Notes: a model not told the origin generated them from the letters alone. DNA of 64,000 bases from Mongoliitalea lutea (GCF_014652135.1 NZ_BMYF01000017.1:45712-109711), one strand, 5' to 3'. Positions 16,396-25,685 are shown, counted from the first letter of the stretch. A program made the numbers and translations.

Positions 16396-18141
16396 CTACC
16401 TCACACTAGCACTTCCTGTATACACTTTCCTTTGTGTGACCAGAGCTCTCCAATTCCTTCGCATCATCAAGTATTTGAAGCTATCAGATGGATTGGTGGA
16501 CTCCAGGGGGAGGCGATGGATCGGCAGTGTCTCTGATTTTTTATTTTTGACTACAATGGATTTTGGACCGCTTTCCTTAATTTTGGCAGGTGCCATCTCC
16601 AAGCTACAGCGCAAAGGCTTGCACCTGTAAAAGTCTATCATCACCTTTGGCATCTTTCGATTGTTGCCGGCAAGCAGCTCCATCATAAAGGAGTATTCTT
16701 CACTCATGGGAATATTACCCTGCCCCTCAGACATCAACACACACTTCCAGCCTGTGCGCTTTCCTTCCTCATCATACTCAATGGCTCGCTTAAATTGTGT
16801 TGCCAAATCCTGCCCTGCTTTCTTGTAGTTGTTGGCAGCTCTATCATAGTAGAGATTCAAGGTTTTTTCCTTCTGTGGCTTGTAAAACTTCAAAAACTTA
16901 TCTGCCAACTCCCTGATCCATTCAGGGGAAAGTGTGTAGATAAAGTTATTGACCCTATAATTTCCCTGAAGCTCCTGAGCTAAGCTTAAGCTGATCATAT
17001 TTCCAAAGTCGGCTCCTCCGTCAATGGCTTTGTTGAGATCATGATACTTGAGGATTCTGCAATCCTCTTCCTCATTGATGCCAAATCTTTCTGCCCAGAC
17101 TGGATCTGACCCATCCATGTAGAAGTGTCGCTCATTCAGATTGGCATAGAAAAGGTCTCCTTTTTCCAGCTTTGCTTTCATGGAGAGAATGGCGGTCTTG
17201 ACGTCTCCAAAATCATCCTTGTAAGCGTCTTCAAACCACTCAGGCGTGAGGATATCTACATTTACATAGGATGATGCTATGTAGAAGAATGTGTGCGCAT
17301 CTGGAGCCATCCGGGCAGTCGTCCACCGCTCCACCCATCGCTCATAGGTGCGCTTTTTCTTGACTGCTTCTTCTCTATCCCCTTCCTGTGCTGCTACCAG
17401 ATACTCCTGTAGAGCTTCATTGACAATCATAGCAGACTTCACCACCAGGAGCAAGGCTTTTGCCTTCATCTTAGTAGCTCGATTGAGTATCCAGTCATAT
17501 TCCCCAATATTAGAAGGATTGGGCATATCGGTAGTGAAGGTATGCCCACGATAAAAAACGGAGTGCCCATACTTCACTCGATACCCTCTGATGGCCTTGA
17601 GCAGATTGGACACCCGCTCTTCCTTGGCATACTTGACCTCATCACCTATGGCATGCACATAGTTACCACCGGCAAGGGATGCAGGACGATCCAGTGAACC
17701 AAACGTAATATTCAAGCCAGTAAAAAATATAATCGTGTCCTGGTATCGGACGATGTTATTGTACGGCTTCCAAAAATGTTCGCGTATCTCAGGTGGTAGA
17801 TCGGCTTTTTGTGCCTCGCTAAATTCAGGCGGTTTTTTGCCCACTACGTAGTGAATACCTTCGATAAACCCTTTTGCCTTCAATCCTTCTTCCACGGTCC
17901 TGAGGACGTTTTTTTGAAGGTTGGCATAGGTGTCAGAAAACCACACTACAGGAGCTCCAGGCATATCATAGACCATCTCAATCAATCGCTCTACAAGAAT
18001 ATCGGTAGTCTTGGACGATCCCCGACCAGCAATGATATACAGGAAGCGAGGCATGAGCATCATGGTCAGTTGGGAGAGCCAGTTGGCAAATACGGTGGCT
18101 ACACCTTTACTATTCTCCTTTACCTTCTTCCTCCAGCTCAT
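16396..18141 (-). CDS. Terminase large subunit
   Basis: The 581-residue packaging motor protein shows a Walker A-like AGRGSSKTT at residues 38-46, a Walker B YVHAIGDEV at 161-169 (acidic Asp167-Glu168), and a coupling motif region near 195-210. The C-terminal RNase H-like nuclease starts at DGGADFG (374-380). It cuts concatemeric DNA and drives it into the prohead with ATP. It overlaps the small-subunit gene by 32 bases. The terminase sits downstream of the capsid genes, which is not the usual order. Confidence 0.93.
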   Translation of the reverse strand: MSWRKKVKENSKGVATVFANWLSQLTMMLMPRFLYIIAGRGSSKTTDILVERLIEMVYDMPGAPVVWFSDTYANLQKNVLRTVEEGLKAKGFIEGIHYVVGKKPPEFSEAQKADLPPEIREHFWKPYNNIVRYQDTIIFFTGLNITFGSLDRPASLAGGNYVHAIGDEVKYAKEERVSNLLKAIRGYRVKYGHSVFYRGHTFTTDMPNPSNIGEYDWILNRATKMKAKALLLVVKSAMIVNEALQEYLVAAQEGDREEAVKKKRTYERWVERWTTARMAPDAHTFFYIASSYVNVDILTPEWFEDAYKDDFGDVKTAILSMKAKLEKGDLFYANLNERHFYMDGSDPVWAERFGINEEEDCRILKYHDLNKAIDGGADFGNMISLSLAQELQGNYRVNNFIYTLSPEWIRELADKFLKFYKPQKEKTLNLYYDRAANNYKKAGQDLATQFKRAIEYDEEGKRTGWKCVLMSEGQGNIPMSEEYSFMMELLAGNNRKMPKVMIDFYRCKPLRCSLEMAPAKIKESGPKSIVVKNKKSETLPIHRLPLESTNPSDSFKYLMMRRNWRALVTQRKVYTGSASVR

Positions 18142-19057
18142 GCAGTTTTTCTTCTAAGTTGATTGGTAATATCATGGCATCCTGCTTGAGCCTGATCTTG
18201 TCACGCTCAGGGATTTCTAACTCTTCAATCTGGGAAGCGACCAACTGGCGACTGATGGACGGCAATCCGATCTTATCAGTTTCCAGTGAATAAACCCTGA
18301 TTGGTTTTTGATAAGCTTCTGCTGGTAATTTTGGCGGCTCTTCTTTGTCAAGTTCGAGTAATTTGGAAGCCTTCATCATTAAGTCTCCATACACTTCCCA
18401 ATCACGAGCCGTAGCAGCATTTTCACGGACGATACGGGCAGCTTCCTGAATGTTTTCAGCAAACATATTGCGGATGGCTTTTTTCTCTACCGATCGGTCC
18501 GTATGAAAAAGATTAATCGCCTCATCATACATCTCAGATGCACGGGCATACTTGAGATTGAAAGGTGGACGGGTAAAAAAAGCAATGGTATTCCTTCGCC
18601 CGTATTTTCTGGACATAGAGTTGAAAAGTGTCAGTGCATCGATATAGATGGCTTCCTCCTTGCTGATCTGATTGACCGAACCAGATTGGATGTAATCCTG
18701 AATCTTTTCAATCAAGCGCTTGTCTTCAAATCCTCCAAAAATATCTAGCTTACTGGTCTCCCATCCACGATCCCTGCGGATAGTACGGAGCTGCTGACCT
18801 GCAGTAATATTGCCTTTTTCAGCACCTTCCAAGAGTGCCATTTGTTCACGGGCCAATGAGACGAGTTTTCCCCGCTCTATATGGTAATACACATCCGAAT
18901 TGACATCCAAGGCCTTTTCAATGAAGACTCTTTTGTCCACATCAAAATACTTGGCCATCTCCTCATGGGTAAATCCCAGGGCAGACAAGCGCTCCAGCTC
19001 TACTGCTCTCTCATCGTCAAGTGTGAATGTCAGGCTTTCCATATATCCAAATATCAA
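18110..19057 (-). CDS. Terminase small subunit-like protein
   Basis: The 315-residue protein begins with an HTH-like region (ALGFTHEEMAKYFDVD, about residues 31-46). Helical segments follow, containing LEGAEKGNITAGQQLRTIRRDRGW, the pattern by which small terminases of this type are recognised (broken here for length). It would recognise phage DNA and recruit the large subunit, whose gene overlaps its end. At 315 residues it is longer than many small terminases. Met at residue 6 (19,042) is an alternative start. Confidence 0.75.
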   Translation of the reverse strand: MIFGYMESLTFTLDDERAVELERLSALGFTHEEMAKYFDVDKRVFIEKALDVNSDVYYHIERGKLVSLAREQMALLEGAEKGNITAGQQLRTIRRDRGWETSKLDIFGGFEDKRLIEKIQDYIQSGSVNQISKEEAIYIDALTLFNSMSRKYGRRNTIAFFTRPPFNLKYARASEMYDEAINLFHTDRSVEKKAIRNMFAENIQEAARIVRENAATARDWEVYGDLMMKASKLLELDKEEPPKLPAEAYQKPIRVYSLETDKIGLPSISRQLVASQIEELEIPERDKIRLKQDAMILPINLEEKLHELEEEGKGE

Positions 19058-19069
19058 TATTCTTATACC

Positions 19070-19663
19070 TCAAGCTAAGGACATCAGACATTGCCTTCTA
19101 AACTCATACACTTGAGCATCATTCATAAAGATGTACTGCTCATGCATGGCATTTTCCGAAAAGTTGCCGGATCCTTCGATTACAAAGTAATTGTCCAAGC
19201 TTCTGATCAGCGTCACCTTACTGTGATTCCAACAGTAATTGACCTGAAACCTACGCTCTCGCTGATGGATCTGTATCTGATCATAGACTCGCGGCATACG
19301 ATGCTGAATGGAATCCGATATCGATAGGTTAATCTGCTTGATCTCTCCCTTGTCATACCATTTGACCAGGCTATTCAATATCCGCTCATTAAGCGAATAT
19401 GTGGAAAAGGTAAGCTCATCAATTGGACCAACATTTTTTATGATGTAGACTATAAAGGTGAAGGCATTGAAGCTCTTCAAGGTGTAGAGGAAAAAAGCTT
19501 CTCCAGGCACAGGATAGTTGCCCATCAGATTTTTGAGCGAGTTTACTTTTTCACAGTGCTTTTGGACAAATTTTGTACGTAAAATCTCCGCACGGTCTGA
19601 CTGATCTACCGGCTCTTCAGCTTCTTCGCTTGGTTGGATTTCGGAGAGGGAAAAAAGTTTCAT
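19070..19663 (-). CDS. PLD-like protein with a single HKD-type motif
   Basis: The 197-residue protein carries NHSKVTLI (His147, Lys149) followed by DNYFVIEGSGNFSEN (Asp157, Gly164, Asn167), the H-x-K...D...G-S-x-N signature of the phospholipase D superfamily. Only one motif is present, so activity would need a dimer, as in Nuc-type endonucleases. It lies between small membrane-protein and small terminase genes, with 4-base overlap upstream. A nuclease role in packaging or host DNA turnover is a guess. Confidence 0.7.
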   Translation of the reverse strand: MKLFSLSEIQPSEEAEEPVDQSDRAEILRTKFVQKHCEKVNSLKNLMGNYPVPGEAFFLYTLKSFNAFTFIVYIIKNVGPIDELTFSTYSLNERILNSLVKWYDKGEIKQINLSISDSIQHRMPRVYDQIQIHQRERRFQVNYCWNHSKVTLIRSLDNYFVIEGSGNFSENAMHEQYIFMNDAQVYEFRRQCLMSLA

Positions 19664-19860
19664 TTCAAGTATCTAATGGAATTTGGCCTGCACTTGTTTT
19701 TTCTTTTCAATACTTTCTTTTTTCCTTTTGGAAGGGGCATTTTCCTACCAAAACCACTGTAATCCTTAAGTATGAAAAAATCATAACTGACTTTAGCTAT
19801 GAATATGGCTAGAAAAACCATTATGGAAATTATCGTACTTTTTAAAAACCATACCATCAT
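19660..19860 (-). CDS. Small basic membrane protein
   Basis: The 66-residue protein has one N-terminal transmembrane segment (about residues 3-22) and a strongly basic tail (KGKKKVLKRKNK). It overlaps both neighbouring genes by 4 bases, which supports real translation. No family was recognised. Confidence 0.55.
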   Translation of the reverse strand: MMVWFLKSTIISIMVFLAIFIAKVSYDFFILKDYSGFGRKMPLPKGKKKVLKRKNKCRPNSIRYLK

Positions 19861-20534
19861 TTTATCGCTTCTATCAACCGGTCCACTTCTGCCAGTTCGT
19901 TTTTCTTTTGTTGCAATCTGCGCTCTCTATCTACCTTCAGATGTGGCTTGTCATTTTTTGACAACTCAGATTCTATTCTCCAAATATTATGTTCGAGCGA
20001 TGTCTTGCGCTTGATCAGCTCTACAGGGTTAAGCCTGCGGAGCTGCTTATAATTGCGAAACTCCTGGAATATAGGATGCTTACCCAATACATGCCCGTGC
20101 TCTCTATAATATACAAACTCGGCAATGATGGCTCTATTCTCCATGAAGTTTTCTACCACTTCCTTGACTGTGGCCAGCTGCTCTTCTTTGGTCCGGCAGT
20201 CAAAGAGTCGTCGATGAGCATTGACGTAGTTCCAGTAGGCTGTGATTTTGTTAGCCGCTAGGATCTTGAGCTCTAGCGGACAGTCAGGCTGATTGAGAAA
20301 GGGCCAGTTCTCTCGGAAGGATCCTCCATGTGTTTCGGTAAGCTTCTTCAGCTCTACTGAGGATATTCCTGATCTTAGAGCCAACTCCTGAACAAGAATA
20401 GGCTTGCACTGCTGATAGTATCGCTTGCACAGCTTGACAAAGGGATGCTCTTCGCTTGAATGCAAACAAAAAAGCCGGATGCCCTCGCCCAAGGATGCAC
20501 CCGACTTGATCCAGCTCTCAACATCTGCTTTCAA
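19857..20534 (-). CDS. Phage protein of unknown function
   Basis: The 225-residue helical protein ends in a charged coiled coil (about residues 165-225, with repeated Lys/Arg/Glu). It has Cys pairs near residues 23 and 36-43. No domain was recognised. It lies 6 bases after the glycosyltransferase-like gene and overlaps the small membrane gene. Confidence 0.65.
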   Translation of the reverse strand: MKADVESWIKSGASLGEGIRLFCLHSSEEHPFVKLCKRYYQQCKPILVQELALRSGISSVELKKLTETHGGSFRENWPFLNQPDCPLELKILAANKITAYWNYVNAHRRLFDCRTKEEQLATVKEVVENFMENRAIIAEFVYYREHGHVLGKHPIFQEFRNYKQLRRLNPVELIKRKTSLEHNIWRIESELSKNDKPHLKVDRERRLQQKKNELAEVDRLIEAIK

Positions 20535-20540
20535 TGGATC

Positions 20541-21422
20541 CTATTTTTCAAATCTCGATTTCTCAAAAAATTTAGCCTTCAAAAACGGCTCGCAGCGCTT
20601 ATAGCAACCATGGTCATGATTGATATACTTACGCTCTTCAAATGCCTTGGATAATGCTCCATCGTTACCGGTGGTATTGACCACACGCCCTACATACTGC
20701 CCCCTCACTGGATCCAGCTTTAGCGGAATGATATGAGGATAGCAAGAATTGAAATAGAGCGAAGGCAACAACTTGGCATCTTCCCCTGCACAATCATAGA
20801 ATGCAATCACATCTGCCAACACTTCCTTATCAAAGAAGTATGGCGTATGCGTATCATAATCATGAGGATTGACTATTCCAGCTTTATTTAAAGCCTTTAC
20901 AGTTCGCTCCAAGTTCTTTTGGTAATGTCCACCTTTGGTCCTACGCTCCTTCAATGGCGTCGCATTGGCACGTAAAATCAGGAAGTCAGCGCCATCCAAT
21001 GGAGTCACTGGATAGATATCATCACAGCTCAACAAAAACTGCTCAGTCACATCAGCTGAAGCAATAGCTGCCATGATCTTACCCGTAGTATTCACCTGGG
21101 CATTGTCGCTGCTGTCTTCAAATGAAATGTGAATGATCTCTTTGCTGAACCATGGCAAGGCGTCACCGATTACCACAATCTTTGCTTGAGGGAAATTTTT
21201 GGCCCAAGCACGCACAGCATACAGCAATTCATCTCCTTCAGCTTTATCTTTTCTGAAAGGAATCACTACCGAAATTTCAGGCCATTTATGCACATGTGGC
21301 CTTTTCAATTCTTGAGCAGCAGATTCTTCCTGTACTGCTACAAGTTCCTTTGTTGCAGCTGCTTTTTTGGAAGTAGCTCCGGTCCCGCGGGTACGGGCCG
21401 GAGCTTTCTTTTTTTCAGTCAT
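20541..21422 (-). CDS. Stealth-like glycosyl/sugar-phosphate transferase of phage
   Basis: The 293-residue protein has a Lys/Ala-rich N-terminal extension (1-42), then a GT-A-like start (SVVIPFRKD, 51-59). The central element EQFLLSCDDIYPVTPL (127-142) resembles the conserved FIYFNDDIF region of Stealth proteins, with Asp134-Asp135 as likely catalytic/metal residues. A THTPYFFDKEVLADV segment (191-205) is also Stealth-like. Stealth enzymes transfer hexose-1-phosphate to sugars. The gene is inside the head operon, directly after a capsid-region gene with a Gly-Ser tail, so modification of virion proteins or of the cell surface is possible. The identification is by motif only. Confidence 0.6.
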   Translation of the reverse strand: MTEKKKAPARTRGTGATSKKAAATKELVAVQEESAAQELKRPHVHKWPEISVVIPFRKDKAEGDELLYAVRAWAKNFPQAKIVVIGDALPWFSKEIIHISFEDSSDNAQVNTTGKIMAAIASADVTEQFLLSCDDIYPVTPLDGADFLILRANATPLKERRTKGGHYQKNLERTVKALNKAGIVNPHDYDTHTPYFFDKEVLADVIAFYDCAGEDAKLLPSLYFNSCYPHIIPLKLDPVRGQYVGRVVNTTGNDGALSKAFEERKYINHDHGCYKRCEPFLKAKFFEKSRFEK

Positions 21423-21433
21423 AGCTATTATGC

Positions 21434-22000
21434 TTAGATACCGCTACCGCTGCCACTGGCTCCACCGATTACAGGCCCTTCATACACAGGAGGCAAAGTT
21501 CCTCTGTAGTGGGTCATCTTGTGTGCACTTCTCTGGGAAGACACAAAAGTCAGCGTGCTCATGATACCCTCTTCATTGTCCTGACCTTCTACAGTCATGT
21601 ACAATGGATTACAAGGCGTTCCTTGTAGCCTAGTGCCCTTTTGATCACCACATTCTTTGGATAAGATCAAGAAGCCCTCATTGAGATATTCTTGAAGCCA
21701 TCCTGCAAAGAATTCATCATCCCCAGGTCTCTCGCACACAAAGTTGCTCAAGAATCCGCCCATCTCTCTTGATGTCTCACCATCAGATGAGTCAAATCGA
21801 TTGATAGATTTTGGAGTCACGTATATAGCCACTGCTTTTTTGCCGGCTTTCAACGTAATATCCCCAGTGGATACTACACCATCTCTTGCCGGCATCGTTT
21901 CCACATCTGCCGCCAAGATCATCAATACATTTGGTTCCTTAGGTTTGGGGGCACCAGCCCCCGTTTTAACCTTCGGAATAGAAACATTTACATAAGTCAT
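21434..22000 (-). CDS. Phage structural protein with Gly-Ser tail (tail tube candidate)
   Basis: The 188-residue, strand-rich protein follows the capsid gene by 18 bases and ends in GGASGSGSGI. Composition and a segment reading PLYMTVEGQDNEEGIMSTLT are like tail-tube or decoration proteins. No named domain was recognised, so the role is inferred from position. The short Gly-Ser terminus recurs in several virion genes of this phage. Confidence 0.6.
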   Translation of the reverse strand: MTYVNVSIPKVKTGAGAPKPKEPNVLMILAADVETMPARDGVVSTGDITLKAGKKAVAIYVTPKSINRFDSSDGETSREMGGFLSNFVCERPGDDEFFAGWLQEYLNEGFLILSKECGDQKGTRLQGTPCNPLYMTVEGQDNEEGIMSTLTFVSSQRSAHKMTHYRGTLPPVYEGPVIGGASGSGSGI

Positions 22001-22018
22001 ATCTTACCTCCTTTTGGA

Positions 22019-23623
22019 TTATAGACCAGAACCTGAACCTGAAGCAGAACCTGAAGCAGAACCGCTCGCACTACCACTTCCACCAAAAACTACAGACTTG
22101 TCAGGGTTGGTACCCTTAAACTGCTGATACTCGTTATGAGCACCGTACACGCCTGTCACCAATGCATGAGGATCATATCCTGGCTTGTGGTAAGCAAAGG
22201 TCATTGGACCATACTGCAAGCCTGCACCCATCCAATATTCTCCAAAAATCCTAGCTTCGTAGTCTTTTTTCTGAACGTCATTGATGACTGCTGGCACACC
22301 GTTGATATGTCTAAGCTTAACAAGGTTGACCGGAGGAGTGGCGATAAGGTTTGGAGAACCATACATACCATCCACAGGTACCAGATACTTATTAGAGAAG
22401 TCAATGGCATTCGAACCAAAATTATGATTTTCAGTACCAGAACCTGTACCCCAAACATTCTTATACGCTTGCCTGTATCTCTTCCAAACTTCTTTGGAAC
22501 ACAATACCGGGAATGGCATAGCTTGGAAGATAGGAGCCATCCAAGAATCAAATTCATCTACAAATTCCAAAACTTCTTTATCTGAAGCAGTGAACCAATC
22601 GAAGTCACCACCATCAAAATAGCGCATATCGTAAGGATTACCCGCTACAAAGTTGTCGGCTACGATGGTCTCTACACCATCCATAGACTTCTCAGGAGCT
22701 TGTCCAGCTTGACCTTCATTTACTGATCCCCATGCAAGTTCCTCATATCTTCCCTTCCAGATCATTCTCAATTCGATATCTTGCATCAACTGAGGGTAAA
22801 TCAAATTTTGCCAGATATAGAAGAAAATAGGCATTTGGTCAGGTGCCAAATTCTCACGATACATACTGAAAATGTACGAAGTCAAAACAGCTGAAGGAAT
22901 AATAGGCACATTGATCTTATGCCTTCTGTTTTGAATCTTCAATGGTTCAAATTTAGAATGACCACTAGGTGTCCATTTGTTTACGAACTGCTGCGACACA
23001 GAAGTAATCAAAGGCATGATGGATCTATATTCAGTAACTGCTGGCTGTTCTGTGAACAGACCAGCAGAAGTAAATCCATTAAATACACTGTCTAGCAATT
23101 GGAAATTGTTAGGCCCTTGACTCAAATAAGTACCAAACTCCTTCAATAGGTCCTGAACGTCAATCGTCGCATTAGCAGACATATAGCCTGTTTTGGCGAA
23201 AGACATCATCTCTCTGTAATGCCCTTTACTCAAATCCACCTTCATAATGGACTTCTTGCCTTCCTTACGGGGCAATTCCACTGCAAGCGAAGGCTTAGGG
23301 TCTTCCTCGGAAGCAAAACTAAGCTTAAGGACTGCTCCCTGAAGCTTGTTTCTTTCTTCTTCAGCTTTGGTAAGCCTCGCTTGCAGATCCGCTACCGAGG
23401 CCTGATGCTGGTTCTGTAGGTTGGTGACCAACTCCACTCCTGCACTGGCATCGGATTCTCCTTCTCCTTCGGATAGAAACTTCTCAAACTTAGCTGTGAA
23501 GTCCTTACCGAGAAGCCCTTCCAGCTGAGTCTTCTGCTCATCTGTCAGGGATGGTTTGCCGTCATTCAGTGCAAAGGATTGAATCCCGAGCAACCCTAAG
23601 ACGACAGACATCATTTTTTTCAT
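22019..23623 (-). CDS. Major capsid protein with N-terminal scaffold-like segment
   Basis: The 534-residue protein has a helical N-terminal part (about residues 20-105, coiled coil near 72-100) of the kind removed during HK97-type maturation. A long beta-rich region with aromatic residues follows. The S49 protease gene is immediately upstream (13 bases). The C-terminus is a low-complexity Gly-Ser-Ala tail made of repeated GSAS units, encoded by a 6-to-12-base DNA repeat at about 22,022-22,085. Assignment rests on position after the protease, on size and on order; no capsid family was named. Confidence 0.78.
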   Translation of the reverse strand: MKKMMSVVLGLLGIQSFALNDGKPSLTDEQKTQLEGLLGKDFTAKFEKFLSEGEGESDASAGVELVTNLQNQHQASVADLQARLTKAEEERNKLQGAVLKLSFASEEDPKPSLAVELPRKEGKKSIMKVDLSKGHYREMMSFAKTGYMSANATIDVQDLLKEFGTYLSQGPNNFQLLDSVFNGFTSAGLFTEQPAVTEYRSIMPLITSVSQQFVNKWTPSGHSKFEPLKIQNRRHKINVPIIPSAVLTSYIFSMYRENLAPDQMPIFFYIWQNLIYPQLMQDIELRMIWKGRYEELAWGSVNEGQAGQAPEKSMDGVETIVADNFVAGNPYDMRYFDGGDFDWFTASDKEVLEFVDEFDSWMAPIFQAMPFPVLCSKEVWKRYRQAYKNVWGTGSGTENHNFGSNAIDFSNKYLVPVDGMYGSPNLIATPPVNLVKLRHINGVPAVINDVQKKDYEARIFGEYWMGAGLQYGPMTFAYHKPGYDPHALVTGVYGAHNEYQQFKGTNPDKSVVFGGSGSASGSASGSASGSGSGL

Positions 23624-23636
23624 CTCTGCTTGCGTT

Positions 23637-24605
23637 TTAAAGATTATATATTGATTTTCTTGCGTGAGACAAACTCAGTGCGAACTCTACCGCCCGCATA
23701 TTGTCGCCAACTTGGTCTATCAGTCCGATAGCTTTGGCTTCATCTCCAAAAAAGGTCTTACCGCTAAGCACTCCTGGAGTGCTTTCTTTGAGCTTGCCTT
23801 TTCTGTTGTCTTTGATAGCATTCTGAAATGCCCTGGCTAATGGATCCAGCTGAGACTCCTTGATCAGATCATAATCACCATCCAAGGCCTGCTGAAATGC
23901 CAGATTCTTATCCGTAGACTCATTGGAATAAATAGAATGGAACTTTACTCCCTTATCTTCCCAGTATCCGCGTACATCGGTAAAGCTCATCATGACTCCT
24001 ATGGAGCCTACTTCAGATGAGATATTATTGTCCGCAATGATATTGTCACAGACTGATGCCACCCAGTAAGCAGCACTACATGCCATGTCAACAGAAGCGA
24101 CTACAGGTTTTTTGTATAGCTTTTTTACACGCTCTACTGCCTGTACCAATGGAGCAACAGCATCCACGGCACCGCCTCCAGAGTCAATGTCAAGAACTAT
24201 GGAGCCAATATTCTTATGCGCTCCTGCTTCCAAGATAAAATCCGCCAACTCAGTAGCTCCATATTCGCACAAGCTGCCATACTTCATCATTGATCCTTTG
24301 ATAGGGATGATGGCAACGGATCCTTCCGGAACATCGTCATACATAGAATACTTGCGATCCCTAGAGCCCTCTTCTTCATCATCATCCTCATAATCGTCAA
24401 AAATCATCTGCACTTTTTCGCCCGTAGGCTTCACAGCATGCAGATGCAATGACCGCTTGGTGGGAAGACCATGGAAATTTTCCTCAGAAAGCAAGCGGCT
24501 CACCTGTGGCCCCAAAGACAGCGCTATGGTAGGATGAAGGAAAAATTTGCCCTTCACTATTTGAGAGATCAAAAGATATGGCCAGTTGGCCGCCAGTTTT
24601 TTCAT
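23637..24605 (-). CDS. Head maturation protease, peptidase S49 (SppA/ClpP fold)
   Basis: The 322-residue protein has the SppA-like core from about residue 95. Visible are VAIIPIKGSMM, then VLDIDSGGGAVDA (138-149 region, the oxyanion loop), and the nucleophile in MACSAAYWVAS (Ser187). SSEVGSIGV (206-214) follows, and a lysine lies beyond in the KGVKFHSIYS region. It would process the capsid protein N-terminus or scaffold in the prohead. An acidic DDYEDDDEEEG stretch (70-80) precedes the domain. The capsid gene follows directly. Confidence 0.9.
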   Translation of the reverse strand: MKKLAANWPYLLISQIVKGKFFLHPTIALSLGPQVSRLLSEENFHGLPTKRSLHLHAVKPTGEKVQMIFDDYEDDDEEEGSRDRKYSMYDDVPEGSVAIIPIKGSMMKYGSLCEYGATELADFILEAGAHKNIGSIVLDIDSGGGAVDAVAPLVQAVERVKKLYKKPVVASVDMACSAAYWVASVCDNIIADNNISSEVGSIGVMMSFTDVRGYWEDKGVKFHSIYSNESTDKNLAFQQALDGDYDLIKESQLDPLARAFQNAIKDNRKGKLKESTPGVLSGKTFFGDEAKAIGLIDQVGDNMRAVEFALSLSHARKSIYNL

Positions 24606-24680
24606 TGTATGGATATTTGTATGTAGAATATCTCAATACAATGTTAATTAAGTCAATAGGCCATAGAAAGGACTTTAAAA

Positions 24681-25112
24681 TTACATTCCTGAGCTTCCAC
24701 TGCCCGAATTACTGCCTACAGGTGTAGCCACAAGGGTTCTAAATGGATAGTGCCAGCTATTGTGCGTAAATCGGATGGACTTATTCTTAAGCTCATGTTG
24801 CTCAAGCAAGCGCACTGGGAGCGATGGATCACCGATGATCATCGGCTCAGCTCCATCATCAAAGGATATCTTGACTACCAATCCATGCTTTATAAGGCGT
24901 GACTCTGTAAGAGCTGCTGTAAAGTTGCAGACATAAAGCCTCCCCGCCTTGCCTATCTCCTCATTGATCAATAACTCAGGCGGTCGGGAGTTGGGAAGAT
25001 CCTGCCATGTAGCAGTGATGATAACTCTTCCCCCTGGAAGCTCTACATAATCGGTCACACTCGCTAGGGTGGCATATTGGACCTTACAGATATTGTTTAC
25101 TTTGGATTGCAT
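24681..25112 (-). CDS. Phage head-region protein with Gly-Ser tail
   Basis: The 143-residue strand-rich protein ends in GSNSGSGSSGM. Prefixes such as VELPGGRVIITATWQDLP suggest a beta-sandwich. It lies 75 bases upstream of the protease gene, and the first gene of the operon follows on its other side. No family was recognised; a decoration or head-fibre role is a guess from the tail it shares with other virion genes. Confidence 0.6.
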   Translation of the reverse strand: MQSKVNNICKVQYATLASVTDYVELPGGRVIITATWQDLPNSRPPELLINEEIGKAGRLYVCNFTAALTESRLIKHGLVVKISFDDGAEPMIIGDPSLPVRLLEQHELKNKSIRFTHNSWHYPFRTLVATPVGSNSGSGSSGM

Positions 25113-25151
25113 AGTTTCAACATGTTTTGTGTGAAATCCCCAAAAGATTTT

Positions 25152-25685
25152 TCAGGTATTTACAAGATATTTTTGGGGATCAAATTCCAATCTCTGGTTA
25201 CGATAATAACAGCGCTGTCTCAGCAGCTCTTTTCTTTCTTCCAGCAATTGAAGCTCTTCCCGGTACTGCCTTTTTTTCAAAGTCTCATTGTCATTGAGTA
25301 AGTTGGTCAGCTTCCGTGATACTATGAAGGACTCCAAGACTTCCTTCTGCTGCATGCCCATCTTCATGCCCTTGATGTACCAGCGGTCTAGGTCCAGATT
25401 GAAGATGACCTTCAAAAAATCATTGATCTTAATCTGATCCTCTGAGCGGATGTAGCAGTGATAGTTGGGAGCAGATGCCAAGCTGTGAGTCTTGGGAAGT
25501 AAGAAGGTCATCACATCCTCACCAGTCTCCCGATCTACCGGAGTATCCGAGTATCTGACAAAGCTACAGACCAAGGTCCCCCAATCGGTCTGCTTACTAA
25601 GGCAAAAAATACCCTCGGACTGGGGCAGCAGGTAGCGTAAATAGTCTCTATATAGAGGGCTCTGTATCCTGAGATATACTTTCAT
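25152..25685 (-). CDS. First gene of the late operon, unknown function
   Basis: The 177-residue protein has an alpha/beta N-terminal part and a coiled-coil, Gln/Glu/Arg-rich end (about residues 125-165). Nothing shows a DNA-binding or enzyme motif. It is the first leftward gene after the 25.7-26.35 kb control region, with no gene between it and the palindrome array. Its start is the only one that fits the length. Confidence 0.65.
   Translation of the reverse strand: MKVYLRIQSPLYRDYLRYLLPQSEGIFCLSKQTDWGTLVCSFVRYSDTPVDRETGEDVMTFLLPKTHSLASAPNYHCYIRSEDQIKINDFLKVIFNLDLDRWYIKGMKMGMQQKEVLESFIVSRKLTNLLNDNETLKKRQYREELQLLEERKELLRQRCYYRNQRLEFDPQKYLVNT

Noticed and set aside
22022..22090. Assembly artefact at the capsid Gly-Ser repeat
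   Set aside because: The frame is maintained through the repeat and similar tails are found in other virion genes, so it appears genuine.
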